A stretch of 64,000 nt of DNA from Microbotryum silenes-acaulis (taxonomy: Eukaryota > Basidiomycota > Microbotryomycetes > Microbotryales > Microbotryaceae), in the NCBI GenBank assembly GCA_003665825.1, contig QPFY01000003.1:930001-994000 (forward strand). Direction: 5' to 3'. Below, piece after piece: positions 33,860-44,556 of this stretch (the stretch's first letter is position 1; the number at the start of each line of letters is the position of its first letter). The notes under the pieces were generated by a model. The model had not been told where the DNA came from and searched no databases. It saw only the letters and a list, made by a program, of their open reading frames with translations. A program made the translations under genes and the position numbers.

Positions 33860-36800
33860 CTACCAAAAGATCTCGACCAACACGTTGATGGTCAACACGA
33901 TCGAATACGCCGCGATCAAACCCGCGCCGAGTCTCTTGTCCATCCAATATCCATTCAGAGGCACGACGATCAACGTCGTCATCAAGATCGCCCAAAGACC
34001 ACACCCTGAAACGAGCAACGTGCGAGACATTTGCACGTTCAACGATTCGCCGTTGTGGCGTGCGATGAGGTAACAACCTGAAAGACCGATACCGAGAAGG
34101 ATGTTAAGCATCGGCCCACCGAAACAGGCTGCGATCGCCATGGAGGGGAACCCCATGCGAGCGACGGTCGCGTTCGCTACGAGGTCACCGAGCGAATTGC
34201 CCATCGCGAAAATGGTCAGTCCTAGGATCGCGTCGCTGAGACCTAGGATATGACCGATCGTGAGGAGAACGCCGACGACTTCGTTGACGATCAGGAGGAT
34301 CCAAACGGCCGCGACGACGAAGCCGACAAAACAAAGTATGATTCGACCTCGGTGCGCGGTCGAGGTGAACGTGATGAAACATGTCGTGGCGAGGACCAAA
34401 CCCACCCCGAGAGCGATGGCGATCTCGAACCATCGCACGGAATCGGTCATAATCGCGCAGACGATGAAGACGGGTCCGAGCGTGCATTGGATAGCAGTCA
34501 ACCATCGCGACAAGTCGTCGTTGTTGAGCGGCTTTTTACTCAAAAGTGGCGTCGAAGGTGGGGTCGTGGCTTCGTTTCCTGGTGGAGCCGTCGTGAGCGG
34601 ATCGATGTTGGGGGGAAGTTGAATTGACGGAACCCCGTTCCTACCCATCGAAAAGCTATTCAACCCCCGATCGACAGCGTTGAAATCGATCGCGGCTGGT
34701 GTCGTGGCCGCCGAAGTGGCGTTCCACATCGCCGAGTTGGTGTCGTCGAGGTTCGGCAGGACGCGCTCGTGTAATTTGCGCGCCACGGCTTCCCTCGCAT
34801 GCCGGCTCTGCAACGAGTCGAACCCATTCTCCCCATCAACTTCTTCGGCGTCGTTGAAGAAGAACCGATCGTCGCTGTCTGTATACAGCATAGGGGTCGT
34901 AACAAAGTCACCGTCGTGTCGTGGCTCCCTCGCTTCCTTCTCTTCGATCGAGACGCAGTCCTCCGTGTCCGAGTCGACGACCGGCAAGGTCAAGTTGAGC
35001 AAGAGGATGGCGGGAACGCACAAGATGGCGGTCGCTTTACCGACGATCGACTTTTCGCCAAAATTTTGCAACGAGGGGAACAGGGCAAGGGCGACGGCGT
35101 ACGCGATCCGGAAACTGCGTTTCTCCGCGATGATGGTGGCCCATCGCTTCGGCGCTGCGACTTCGGCGGCCGGTTGAACGAGCGCCATCGATCCATTCAC
35201 ACTCGTCAACAAGATCGAAGGAACCTTGCGCACCCGCTTGTTCGGATTCGAGTCATCATCGGCTTCGATCGAGCCCCCCGAGTTGTGTCGACTCCCACTC
35301 TGTGGCATGGACTTCATCCGGCTCGTCGCCGACGTCGAAGGGACGTTGATCCTCAACGCCCCCGATGGGTCCATCCTCAAACTTCCACTACTTCCTCTTC
35401 GACCCAAGCCCGGACTTGTCGCTCCTTGCCAAGGGTTCTCGATTCCGGCCGATAGGTCAATGATGGGTTCCGCTTCCTCGTCTTCCTCGTTCCCATCCTC
35501 CACATCGCTCCAATGCGCGCTAGGTCCCTCACTGCCCGTCGCTTCCCCACTCTCGGACCGGGACCTCGCGTTCGTCCAAGTCCCTCTTCGATCTTGTAAG
35601 CCCGGTCGCGCCGACAATTGTCGTTCCGGTACGTCATCACCCAATCGAATCGCGCCCGAGTGGCTCGCCGATCGCAACCTTGTCCTAGCGAGGAATTCCG
35701 ACTCGGCGCCGACGAAACTGGCATGCGAATGCACCTCGTCGCCCGCTCCACCAAAGACGGCCAACGTCCGTGCGGAAGAATCGGCCCGCAACGAATTGAC
35801 GACGTCTCTGAATTCGATCGCACCCAACAGGGAAGGGCGTACGGTCGATCTCGTCATGGGTCTCCGAGCTAGAGATGGTCGTCGAGTGTGACCAGGGCTG
35901 AAACCACTCGTCGAAGCGGTTCCGAGATCGGGCGAAGCGATCGAGGTGTGCGTGTTGGACCGCTGCCGTGTGAGCGTGACGGGAACACCACGTTCGATCG
36001 CAGCGATGAGGGCATCATCGTCAAGGACCTGATGCTGGTGTGGGTGAGGCGCGGAATGGGGTGTGGGGCTCGAGAGCGAGGGAAAAGGCTGCAGACCCGA
36101 AAAGGGTGTGCCTTGAGGGGTGAGCGAAGGTGTTGAACGTCGCGTCGAATCGGGAGTGAGTGTGTTGGGATCTAATTCGAAAAAGGGGCTCGTCAGGAAA
36201 AGCCATGGCGGCTCGAATAGATCACACGCCCAACCCACCTTGATCGTCATCCAGGCCAGTGACGGGCTCGTCGGCATATTCTGCCCTCGCGGCCCTCAAC
36301 AAGGCCTCTTTGTTTTCCTTCCTCGCCATCCACCAGCTTCCCACCGCTACGATGATGACGTAGACGATGTAGAGCACGACCATGGCAATTGCTTCCCACA
36401 GGTGGATGTGCGAGTCGTAGAGGATTAACAAGGTGAGGGTGATGGCGATCGAGAAGAAGCCGACGTCGCGGAGGAAGGTGTGCCGCGACACACGGAACGG
36501 TTTGATGAGACACATGGTCCCTCTGTAGTGAGAGGTATCGCGTGGTCAGTGGATTGCGGGCGAAGGTAGGCAGGCGCGACGGGTGATTGTCCCGACTGCC
36601 GGATGACTCACGCCACGACTGAGACGATGAAGGAGGCTGCACCGATGAGCTCTCCGATGGCGAGTGACCCCGAGCCTCTTGAAAGGGCGGCAAAAGTGGA
36701 GAATACATCGGGAGAGCCGTTGGAAAAAGCGAGCAGGGTGACTCCGGCCTGAGGGTAGGTGGGGTATGGGTGGGGTCGTCAGCGTTTAAAGCTCGATACC

Positions 36801-37409
36801 GCACCGTCTCTCGGGCATCGGGTTATGATACATGGCATACCACAAAGGTACGACCCGGTATGGTGCTGTGGTACTTACGACACTCTCACTAAGCCCGAGC
36901 CTGGAAGCGATCGTGCTCAGGTTCGGACAAAAGAAATCGCTCGCGGTGATGCCAACAAAGGCGAACAGAAACACGAGCCACAGAATCATGCCGAAGAAGA
37001 CGAACGGTTTTTGTGTGGAGGTAGCATTTTCGTAGATGTGGGTCCAGTCGATCCAGGCATCCGAGTCGGCGCCTTCGTCCAGTGGGGGCTCGCCGTTCTC
37101 GCCGCTGTCATTGTCGTCGTGATGGGACTTGGAGTGGTGGTGGTTCGAGTGCGAAGAGTACGTCACAGGCGACACATCCCCGGTCGCTGTGCCTCGCGTA
37201 ACGAGAATGTGCGAAGAAGTTGGTGCAGTCCCTTCGAATCCGAAAGGCTTGACGGGGGAAGCGACTCGGGTGGAGAGGTCGACGTTCCTTCGGAGCGGCG
37301 TCGTCGCGCGGTAGCAGATGAGATGCAGCATTCCACACACCGCGATCGCCATCCATACCCGACCCACCGCGCCTCCACCCGTCCAATTCGAGTGGTACAC
37401 AACGCCCAT
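33860..37409 (-). CDS. Cation/calcium exchanger (CaCA superfamily, NCLX/Ecm27-like)
   Basis: Four exons (37409-36879, 36748-36612, 36522-36239, 36171-33860) give 1,087 aa. The two alpha repeats that form the ion site are both present. Alpha-1 is G-V-T-L-L-A-F-S-N-G-S-P-D and G-E-L-I-G-A in exon 2; alpha-2 is L-G-L-T-I-F-A-M-G-N-S-L-G-D-L with C-F-G-G-P-M-L-N-I-L near the C terminus. Each is surrounded by several hydrophobic helices. Between them lies a very long cytosolic loop (about 400 residues) rich in Ser, Arg and acidic residues. The order and the N-G-S-P-D version of alpha-1 fit the SLC8B1/NCLX and yeast Ecm27 branch. The start is the first ATG (37409); an upstream in-frame GTG is not used. 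Whether it sits in vacuole, ER, mitochondrion or plasma membrane cannot be read from the sequence. Confidence 0.9.
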
Positions 37410-38109
37410 GCGACTCCCTGGATCGCGGTGGCAGTCCGATGTGAATAGGTCGCTCACACCAGATCAGGAGAGAGGAGGCGGGGCAAGACAGAGCAATCGA
37501 AGAAGCGAACCGGCGCGAGACTGAAGTGAGTCGATCGAGCGATCGGCGCGTGCGTAACGGGGCAGAGACGGGGCGCGGTTGCGATTTGCTGCAGTAGGCT
37601 ATGCTGCCAGTGGCACTGCAGATGGAGTGTATTCGTGCCTTATATCCGGAGAAAAGGTGGATTCACATCCGCACCATATGTCAGTCCCCAGATACAGCAG
37701 CAAAATGGCCACGCGCGCGAACCCGCTTAAGGATTCGCCCGAGATTACGCGCGCTTAACAGCGCTTAACGGTGCATAAGATGTGCATAAGGACGCATACG
37801 CGCGCGGCTGAATTGGGCGAACCTCATAATCCGCGCATAGCCAGCGCTGCGATGACTCGCCCTGCTTAAGGATCGCTTAACGCGCGCTTAACGTTTGACC
37901 TCGCTTACACTTCGCATACGTAACTGCGAAGCCTGTACTTGCACACGAGCGGGCGGATTGCTTTCTTGACCCCAACAAGTTTCTGTGCTAAAATCCCATC
38001 AAAAGGCGCTTCACTTGATTTTATTCAATGAGGCTAAGGAGCATATATTCAGGAAGTAGTTGGTCCATATAACACCGTAATTTCTACAAAAATAACTTTC
38101 CAGCAAAAT
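37410..38109. other. Intergenic region with GCTTAA repeats
   Basis: This 700 bp interval lies upstream of the exchanger and downstream of the next minus-strand gene. No coding sequence was found. The middle holds the dispersed gcttaa repeats listed separately. The right part (37920-38100) is more AT-rich than its surroundings. Confidence 0.55.
37723..37893. repeat. Six dispersed GCTTAA motifs with CG flanks
   Basis: Within about 170 bp the hexamer gcttaa occurs six times, mostly as cgcttaa(c/g)g, interleaved with gcataag and gcatacg words. Spacing is irregular, so it is not a simple tandem repeat. It lies 300-480 bp upstream of the exchanger start codon. A clustered binding site or a decayed repeat are both possible. 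Confidence 0.6.
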
Positions 38110-39330
38110 CTATGAGTCCGCCACTGGAGGCCGTCGAGCAGGCCGCAATGTGCCCTGCAATGCTTCACGTAATAGGTTTATGGTGAAAAGACGCCCAAGG
38201 TGACGAAAAACATGTTGATCCTGGGCGAGATTCACCACAAACTCCCCATTCCATTGATCCATCACATTCCGAAAATCCAGGTCGGGTGCCAATTCCGCAT
38301 GGCCTAACAACGGCTGAACAAATGCGGGGCGCAATACGTCCTGAACACGGAAGATTTGTTGCACACACTGCCCATCACTTTTCAATCGCTTTTTCAGCAC
38401 CGGCTGTAGGATTGCCAGATTTTGTTCACTGTTTGGGCACTGCAAAGGCGGGGATTAGGACAGATTCGTAATGGTGTTCGAACTTAGCGACCATGATCAC
38501 CGCACGGTAGTAGTACTCACCCACTCAAATTCATCTCCAATGCAAAGCTCGTGGCAAGTGCCACCTATGTCCAAGGTAAAAATACCTCTCAAGCGGAAGA
38601 TCGTGAAAGGGAGGACGAAGTGCCAGGCTCTGTCCTTGAAAGTCGCATGGTTGTGGTATTTGCCGATTGGACCGTAGTTCAAGTTGTGCACAAAGACACA
38701 GTCAAAGCGAGTACAGTATCCATCCTGATTGCCGTGCTTGTAACGAAAGGTTGCTCGTATGACGTGTTTGATGATATCTGAGCGTACATGAGACAAATCA
38801 GTATGCTGAGGAGACCAGTGCAGCGTTCTCCTAGTACCAGCTCACCTGCGTCATCCCTCGTCTGTTCCGGTGTGTTCTGATATATGCGGTTGGAGACTTT
38901 GAAGCTGTGATACCACTTTGCTTTCTCATCGTCCAAGGATTCGACCTCTTCACTTGAGTGTCCAAATTCGAGGAGGTAGCATGTTGTCTACAAGGCCAGG
39001 TGCCACATACGTCAGTTTGACGCCTGTTGAACACTCAAAGAAGAGAAGTGGACAGTGGACCGCACGAGCTGAAGAAGGCGAGGCTGTTGGAGAGAGACCT
39101 GGAGTTCGTTCATCGTGATCATGCATCGATTGTTGCCGGCTGAATGGGATGGCAGATGGGTTCAAAGTCAGCCAAGGGCTAGGCAAGACTTGAAGTTACA
39201 GGCCGGAAACTCACAAGGTCGCGCAGAAAGGTGGAACTCATGTGGAACTGGATCAGGTATGGGTAATATGATTCGATCTCCAGTAGATCTCACAAGCTTG
39301 TCAAGATCTATCACATTCTCCAAAGATCTG
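38110..39330 (-). CDS. Unrecognised multi-exon protein, 5' end unresolved
   Basis: Four introns with good borders connect exons 39327-39215 (5' limit uncertain), 39139-39099, 38987-38846, 38777-38521 and 38439-38110. All stay in one reading phase and give about 290 residues ending at a TGA-type stop. Joined segments read smoothly, for example T-T-C-Y-L-L-E-F-G-H, then K-W-Y-H-S-F-K-V, R-Y-K-H-G-N-Q-D-G-Y, N-L-N-Y-G-P-I-G-K-Y, W-H-F-V-L-P-F-T-I-F-R-L-R-G and G-G-T-C-H-E-L-C-I-G-D. The composition is that of a folded globular protein. I do not recognise the family. No in-frame ATG was found in the first exon, which lies about 550 bp from a decayed gypsy element, so the 5' part may be displaced, interrupted or use a distant exon. 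Confidence 0.55.
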
Positions 39331-39880
39331 ATTTTATCGGCTCGTCTTGAGTAGTTGATGAGTTGCGAAGCGGTGTTGCACTTGTTGCTGGCTCTATACG
39401 TGACCTTGACCGAGTCAATATGGGTGTCACGAATGGAAGTTCGCCACTCCGAGTTCGGCCTCTCAGCACCTTCGTCATCCGCGTGACTTCGGCCTTCCCG
39501 CGCCTCGGACCTCCTCTCCCCGCTTCGGCACCTGCGCTGCTCTCTTCTCCTCCGACTACACACTCACAACCCTCTCGGCCCCGACTCTTACGTGATCCTC
39601 AACCAAGCTCTATTACGTGATCCCCAGCCTCAACACTATTACGTGATCCTCGTGCCTCGCCTCCTCAAGCTCGCCACCTCGTCCCCGACTCCTCTGGTCT
39701 AGTTCCCCATCTCCGTAGCTTACTTCTCTCCTTCCTTTCTGCAACTCGAATCTCGTCAAAGGTCACATCCTTGCACTTGTCCCTCGTCCTCGTCTCTCTT
39801 GAGAAGTCCCTAGAACATCTCTCGACTTGTCCCTCGTCCCTCGCCCCTCGTCTCGGGCCCCTTCGTCCGGCTCATCCCTC
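39331..39880. other. Pyrimidine-rich junction region before the gypsy element
   Basis: This stretch is CT-rich. It contains three copies of ttacgtgatcc between 39588 and 39650, and repeats of cttgtccctcgtcc near 39775 and 39830. It separates the unrecognised gene from the truncated integrase end of the gypsy remnant. The minus-strand frame upstream of 39330 remains open to about 39563 but has no clear start. Confidence 0.5.
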
Positions 39881-41655
39881 CTATCTTTGTCCTTCGTGAT
39901 ACCACCCGTCAAAGAACCGCTCGGCTGTCGTTGCCGCATTGTCCGTTGTTTTGGCTGGGATGAGTCGTACATAGCCTGAGAGGCGATCTGTGACCGTAAG
40001 CAGTGCGTCATTACCGTTGCTAGGTATAAGTGGCCCGACAAAGTCTAGGCCAACTTCCCGCATTGGCCGGTCAGGCACACTCAAGTTGTGGATCCGACCG
40101 GCAGAACCGGTGCCATGCATCTTCATCGTCTGACAGACAGAACAGGACTCAATGTATTCCTTGCACGCCTCCTTCATTCCCGACCAGATAAAGTTGCGGC
40201 GGAGGTGATCGTACATTTTGTGCAATCCGAAATGGCCCGCCGCGTCGTGTACGTCATGAATGGCTCTCTCCCGGAAGTCGCCCGTCTTTGGCAGTAGGAT
40301 TCGACCTTCAAATCGCGCGATCCCATCCTTGAGTGAATATCCTGGTGTGGAGTCGATGTTCTTGATCGCTTGTTGGCATTGTGAGTCCTTTCGATATCCT
40401 TTCCTGAGCGCCCGAAGGAATGCTGGGTCGAGTCGTGCTTCCGCCAGGACGTTGGCTGAGTCGTCGGTTTGCGGGAAAGAGAAACGACTCAGGGCATCAG
40501 CAACTGTGTTTTCTGGGCCCCGCACGTACACAATCTTGAAGTCGTAGTCTGCCAGTCGTTCCGTCCATCGGGCTTGTCGGCGCGACAGGTTTCCTTGCTT
40601 CATGAAACCCGCCAGGGCGTGATGGTCCGTGAGGATATTGAAGCGCACGCCCAACAGGTCCGCTCGCCAGTGGTGAAGTGCCCCCACGATCGCCAGTAGT
40701 TCCATCTCATGCGCCACGTAGTTGCGCTCCGCCGGGTTGTACTGTCGCAACCAATAGCCCACCGGCATGGCCGCCTGCCACTCTTTGCCTTGACTCAGCG
40801 CCGCGCCGATGCCTTGGTTGCTCGCATCCGTCATCAGCCACAGTGGGTCGCCTTCTTCTGAGCGGTCGATTGGGTGCAGTGACGGTAGCTCGCCAACAAT
40901 TGTCTTGATTGCTTCGAAGGCCCTTTCGTGCTCCATTGTCCAGCCCTTATCGACCTGCGCCCCTTTCCGCATCAGCGGGACCAAGATCGCTGTCCAGTTC
41001 GCGAGTTTGTCAATAAACTTCCGCAGATACTGCACCAAGCCCAGGAAACCCCGAAGTTGCCTGACGGTCGTTGGTCGCGGCCAGTTCTGGATATGATGTA
41101 CCTTATCGGGGTCGACACTGATGCCTGCGCGCGAGATTTGGTGGCCCAGGAAGAAACACTCGTCCGCGAAGAGTTCCGTTTTCTTGGGTGAGACATACAG
41201 GTCTGCCTTCCTCAACGCGTCCAAGACCAGTCGCACTCGCCGTTCGTGTTCCTCCAACATGTCGGCGAAGATGGTGATGTTGTCGAGGTACACGAAGCAC
41301 ACTTCCCCAATGAGATCCCCTAACGCCTCGTTGACGCGCCGCTGGTGTGTTGCCGGCGCGTTGCAGAGTCCCATGGGGATCACGGTCCACTCGAACAGGC
41401 CCCATGGCGTTGTGACCGCCGTCTTTGCGATGTCGTCCTCCGCCATTTTGGTTTGGAAGAACGAGTTGGTCATGTCAATTTTCCCCCAGAATCGGGCCTT
41501 CGAGCAGACCGACAGAATTTCGTCTGGCAGTGGTAAGGGGGTGCGGTCCCGAACAGTTCCCTCATTGAGCTCACGGTAGTCACAGACCCATCTCGGTAAG
41601 ATCGACTCATCCTTCTCCATGCCTTTCTTTGGGATGATGAACGATGGCGACGCGT
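39881..41655 (-). pseudogene. gypsy pol: RT, RNase H, truncated integrase
   Basis: The reading frame begins in [10 protein letters not shown] and carries RT motifs W-V-C-D-Y-R-E-L-N and [10 protein letters not shown]. The catalytic motif is written Y-L-D-N (41279-41284) where active elements have Y-L-D-D. RNase H ([11 protein letters not shown]), the connection region, an H2C2 zinc finger (S-C-S-V-C) and the integrase start D-F-V-G-P-L follow. The frame ends at F-F-D-G-W-Y-H, about 60 residues into the integrase core, and then runs into unrelated sequence. Confidence 0.9.
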
Positions 41656-43195
41656 ATACGTCCGGCGGCGATATGCTGGTCCAGAAGCCGTTTCCACGCT
41701 GTTCGATAACGGTGCGGTGTGCGATAACCCTTTAAGTTCGGCTTCTTTGTTCCCGGCTTGAGTTCGATGCGGTGTCGGACTGGTGACTCGTACTTTGATA
41801 CTGGTGAGATATCGCTCGGGAATCGATCCGCAAACTCCGCTCGCAGCATCGCTTCCCGCCGTCGCAGTTCCGCGTGCTCCGCCTCCTTTTGCTGCACCCC
41901 GTCGATGTACGCGATGACAGCATTCCAGTTGATCCGCGCCTTGTTGCTCCGCTTGGCGCCCCTTTCCGTGCGTTGCTGGGGATGCGGTCCAAACATCGGC
42001 GCGAGCAGGTCGATCATCACGTTGGGAGCCTCAGGGTGTGGGACCAGGATCCGGTGGTTCTCGCAATCGATGTTCACCTTGTGCTTCGTGAGGAAATTGA
42101 ACCCCAACACCACTTCCAACGGCTCCTGCAGCTTGGCCACCTTCAGAATCGTCTCTCCGGCTTCCCAGGCCCCATTTTCCGACGCGATCGGGATTTTCAC
42201 GAATGAGGTAATGCGGAACGCGCTCTGTTGGCCTTTGATTGCAGTTCTGACCGTTGAAGGTACAGGCAGACGGTACTTAACTAACCCCAGTTTCTCAACC
42301 ACCTTATCTGCGATGAAGGAGGAAGAGGCCCTGGAGTCAGCAAGTGCGTTGAACGTCGCCGAGCCTTTGTCGTTGTGCAGAACCATGGGAATCATTGAGA
42401 GAAATCGAGGAGCGTACTCGTTTTCTTCGTCCGTCGAGAAGTCATCATCGTCGCGATCGGCAATCTGGTTGAGAGTCTCCTTCGGGCCTGCGTTTGTCTT
42501 TTTCTTCTCCTGTTCGGCCCAGCCTTCGGGAACATCCGGCGCTGAGTGCAATTCGGCCGTGCAGGTTCGCGAGGAGTGGTCGACATTGATTCGGCGGCAG
42601 CTGAAACATCCGTTGTTGCATCGCAGGTAGTCCTTCATCGCGTCGGTGAGCTTGTTCGGCGTGCGGCTGGTGCCGGCGGTCGTGGCGGCAGAAGCCCGGT
42701 AGGAGTTCGGCTTTGTTGCGGTGACCGCCATCGCCTGAGGTCGTGGAGCGGCTACATTTCGGATCGCCGACATCATGTTCCATTGAGACCTTGCGAGCCG
42801 TTCGAACGCTTCGTACGAGACCGCCTTTGATGCTGCTACGTAGTCCAAGTCGTCTTGGTGCAGACCGGTGTTGATAAGGAGATCGTTCTGGCGCAGTACT
42901 ACACTCAGTTGGGTGTCCATGTTGAATAAGAGGATCTTGACGAACTCCGCGTCGCTGAGGGCCGCTTGCCCGAGTTGCAGTTGGAGTGCGCGAAGTCCCG
43001 ATGCCCATGTGGTGTATTCCGCGTTGCGCTGCTTCGAGTGTCTGATTTGCTTCTCGGTGTCGAAGGCGAAGTCTAGGGGCAGTGCCTTGCGAACCAATGC
43101 GACCTTGAATTCGTCCCACGTGCGGTCCTTCGTCGACGATACTAGCCAGTCCTTGAGATAGTCATGCTCCACGTGGTTTTGGATAAACATGACCT
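41607..43195 (-). pseudogene. gypsy gag-protease, 5' truncated
   Basis: The frame begins inside gag ([10 protein letters not shown]) and includes a nucleocapsid-like C-x2-C segment (C-F-S-C-R). The aspartic protease reads [10 protein letters not shown] at 42330-42338; the family catalytic triplet is D-S/T-G, so glycine is replaced by arginine. The linker [13 protein letters not shown] leads toward RT. The frame is lost near 41655-41668, where a one-base-type shift moves the coding into the pol frame. Confidence 0.88.
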
Positions 43196-43513
43196 GCCAC
43201 CAGCGTCAAACCAGCAAGACCAGACTGCCGAATCGAGCTCGGACGAGGAGCCGGTGGTGACGATGCCCAAGGGCCTGAAGCTCATCGCACCCAAGCTCGT
43301 GAACGGCCCGCTCACCCTAGCATCGATCCGGGCGTTCCTGACCGACATGGACAACCTGTTCATGCGTCATGGTGTCAACGACATGGGATTTAAGGTCATG
43401 TTTATCCAAAACCACGTGGAGCATGACTATCTCAAGGACTGGCTAGTATCGTCGACGAAGGACCGCACGTGGGACGAATTCAAGGTCGCATTGGTTCGCA
43501 AGGCACTGCCCCT
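43075..43513. repeat. Perfect 121-bp inverted repeat, ~197-bp spacer
   Basis: Bases 43075-43195, read on the minus strand, are identical over all 121 positions to bases 43393-43513 on the plus strand. The spacer 43196-43392 carries gag N-terminal coding sequence. The arms cover the same gag segment in opposite directions, so the whole block can fold into a long hairpin. Confidence 0.95.
43191..43513 (+). pseudogene. gypsy gag N-terminal fragment, opposite orientation
   Basis: On the plus strand an open frame gives an acidic leader, then [12 protein letters not shown] (ATG at 43263), [10 protein letters not shown] and [10 protein letters not shown]. It ends at K-A-L-P-L near 43513. Its last 121 bp are identical in inverted orientation to the start of the minus-strand gag. 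It therefore supplies the N-terminal gag codons missing from the minus-strand copy, but on the wrong strand. Confidence 0.88.
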
Positions 43514-43710
43514 TGGGCCTTCTTGCCACGCGCCATGGTCGTTCGTTATCGTTCGTTGGAGCTTTCGTTCGTTGCGTTGGGGTGTCGCTGGCGCACGTTG
43601 GGGGCGTGCGTCTTTGACCGTTGTAAAAAAAAAAGTGTAATACACCCCGTAGGAGTGCACACCGGAGCGACAACGATAAGATCACAGTACCAAAGTATGT
43701 AGGATTGACA

Positions 43711-43792
43711 CTGGACACTCTACGTTAGTCGCTGCTACAACAATGCCTCCTGATCCACTTGGACTCACCTGGACACTCTACGTTAGTCGCTG
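43711..43792. repeat. 24-bp direct repeat, 58 bp apart
   Basis: The 24-mer beginning ctggacactctac and ending gtcgctg occurs at 43711-43734 and at 43769-43792. The intervening and surrounding sequence (43514-43860) has no coding content. It includes a run of ten A and a gttcgtt-rich stretch, consistent with LTR or junction debris between the gypsy and copia remnants. Confidence 0.85.
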
Positions 43793-43861
43793 AGGAGAGA
43801 CTAAGAGTGCCCAGGCGCGCGCCCCCCCTCCTTCTAAGGCCCAGGCGCACGGGCCTTACAC

Positions 43862-44260
43862 TTGTCTGGAGCCGCGATCGCTTGGTGCTCCAAACGCGAG
43901 CACAGGGTCGCCAAGTCTACTACCGACGCGGAGTACCTCTCTCTTTCGTACACAAGCGGTGATGCCATCCACCTGAGCGAACTCCTGGCTGAACTTGGCG
44001 CTCCGGTCTCTGGCCCAGTTGTGCTCTACGGTGACAACCAAGGTTCGCTGGCTCTTGCGCAGCACCCGACCAATCATCAGGGGTCTCGTCACGTTCGCAT
44101 CTCGGAACACTACGGCCGCGAGAGGGTTGCTGAGAAGGAGATCGAGGTCCGCTACATCGCCACCGGTGACATGTTCGCCGATATCTTCACCAAAGCCTTG
44201 GGTCCCAAGCCGTTCATCTTCCATCGGGCGAATTTGGGTTTACGAGGTGCAGTGGTATGA
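43862..44260 (+). pseudogene. Ty1/copia RNase H fragment
   Basis: An open frame of about 130 codons carries the copia-type RNase H signatures: [40 protein letters not shown] and D-I-F-T-K-A-L. It is the extreme C-terminal part of a copia polyprotein. Reverse transcriptase, integrase and protease are absent upstream. The frame ends normally with TGA, followed by a polypurine tract. Confidence 0.92.
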
Positions 44261-44463
44261 CAGCACGGGGGGGTGTCAGAGTGTATATTGCTGTTTCATC
44301 CCACTTGTCTTCCTGATTATGATTAGTTACTAGTTGTTGATATTAGTCGCCTCGCGCGGCTCGTGCCTGCCTCGCGCGCGCTCCCTTAGCGCTTCTCTTC
44401 TTTCTCAAACTATCCTTAAAACTATCTAACTTATCTAACTTCTAACTTATCTACTATCTTCTA

Positions 44464-44466
<3 letters not shown>
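44261..44466 (+). mobile_element. Copia polypurine tract and start of 3' LTR
   Basis: Seven G residues (44267-44273) directly precede tgtcagagtg at 44274. This is the expected layout of a polypurine tract followed by an LTR that starts with TG. The right LTR end could not be placed because the sequence runs into a large (ATT)n tract. No second LTR copy was noticed upstream, so the element is incomplete. Confidence 0.65.

Positions 44467-44556
<90 letters not shown>

Larger units (their letters stand above)
39881..43196 (-). mobile_element. Ty3/gypsy retrotransposon remnant
   Basis: On the minus strand the order is gag, protease, reverse transcriptase, RNase H, integrase, which is the Ty3/gypsy order. 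The integrase is cut off at about 39893, and the gag starts abruptly at the inverted duplication near 43195. Neither flanking LTR could be recognised at these borders. Coding capacity is broken by a frameshift near 41660 and by altered catalytic residues. It is a dead copy. Confidence 0.92.
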
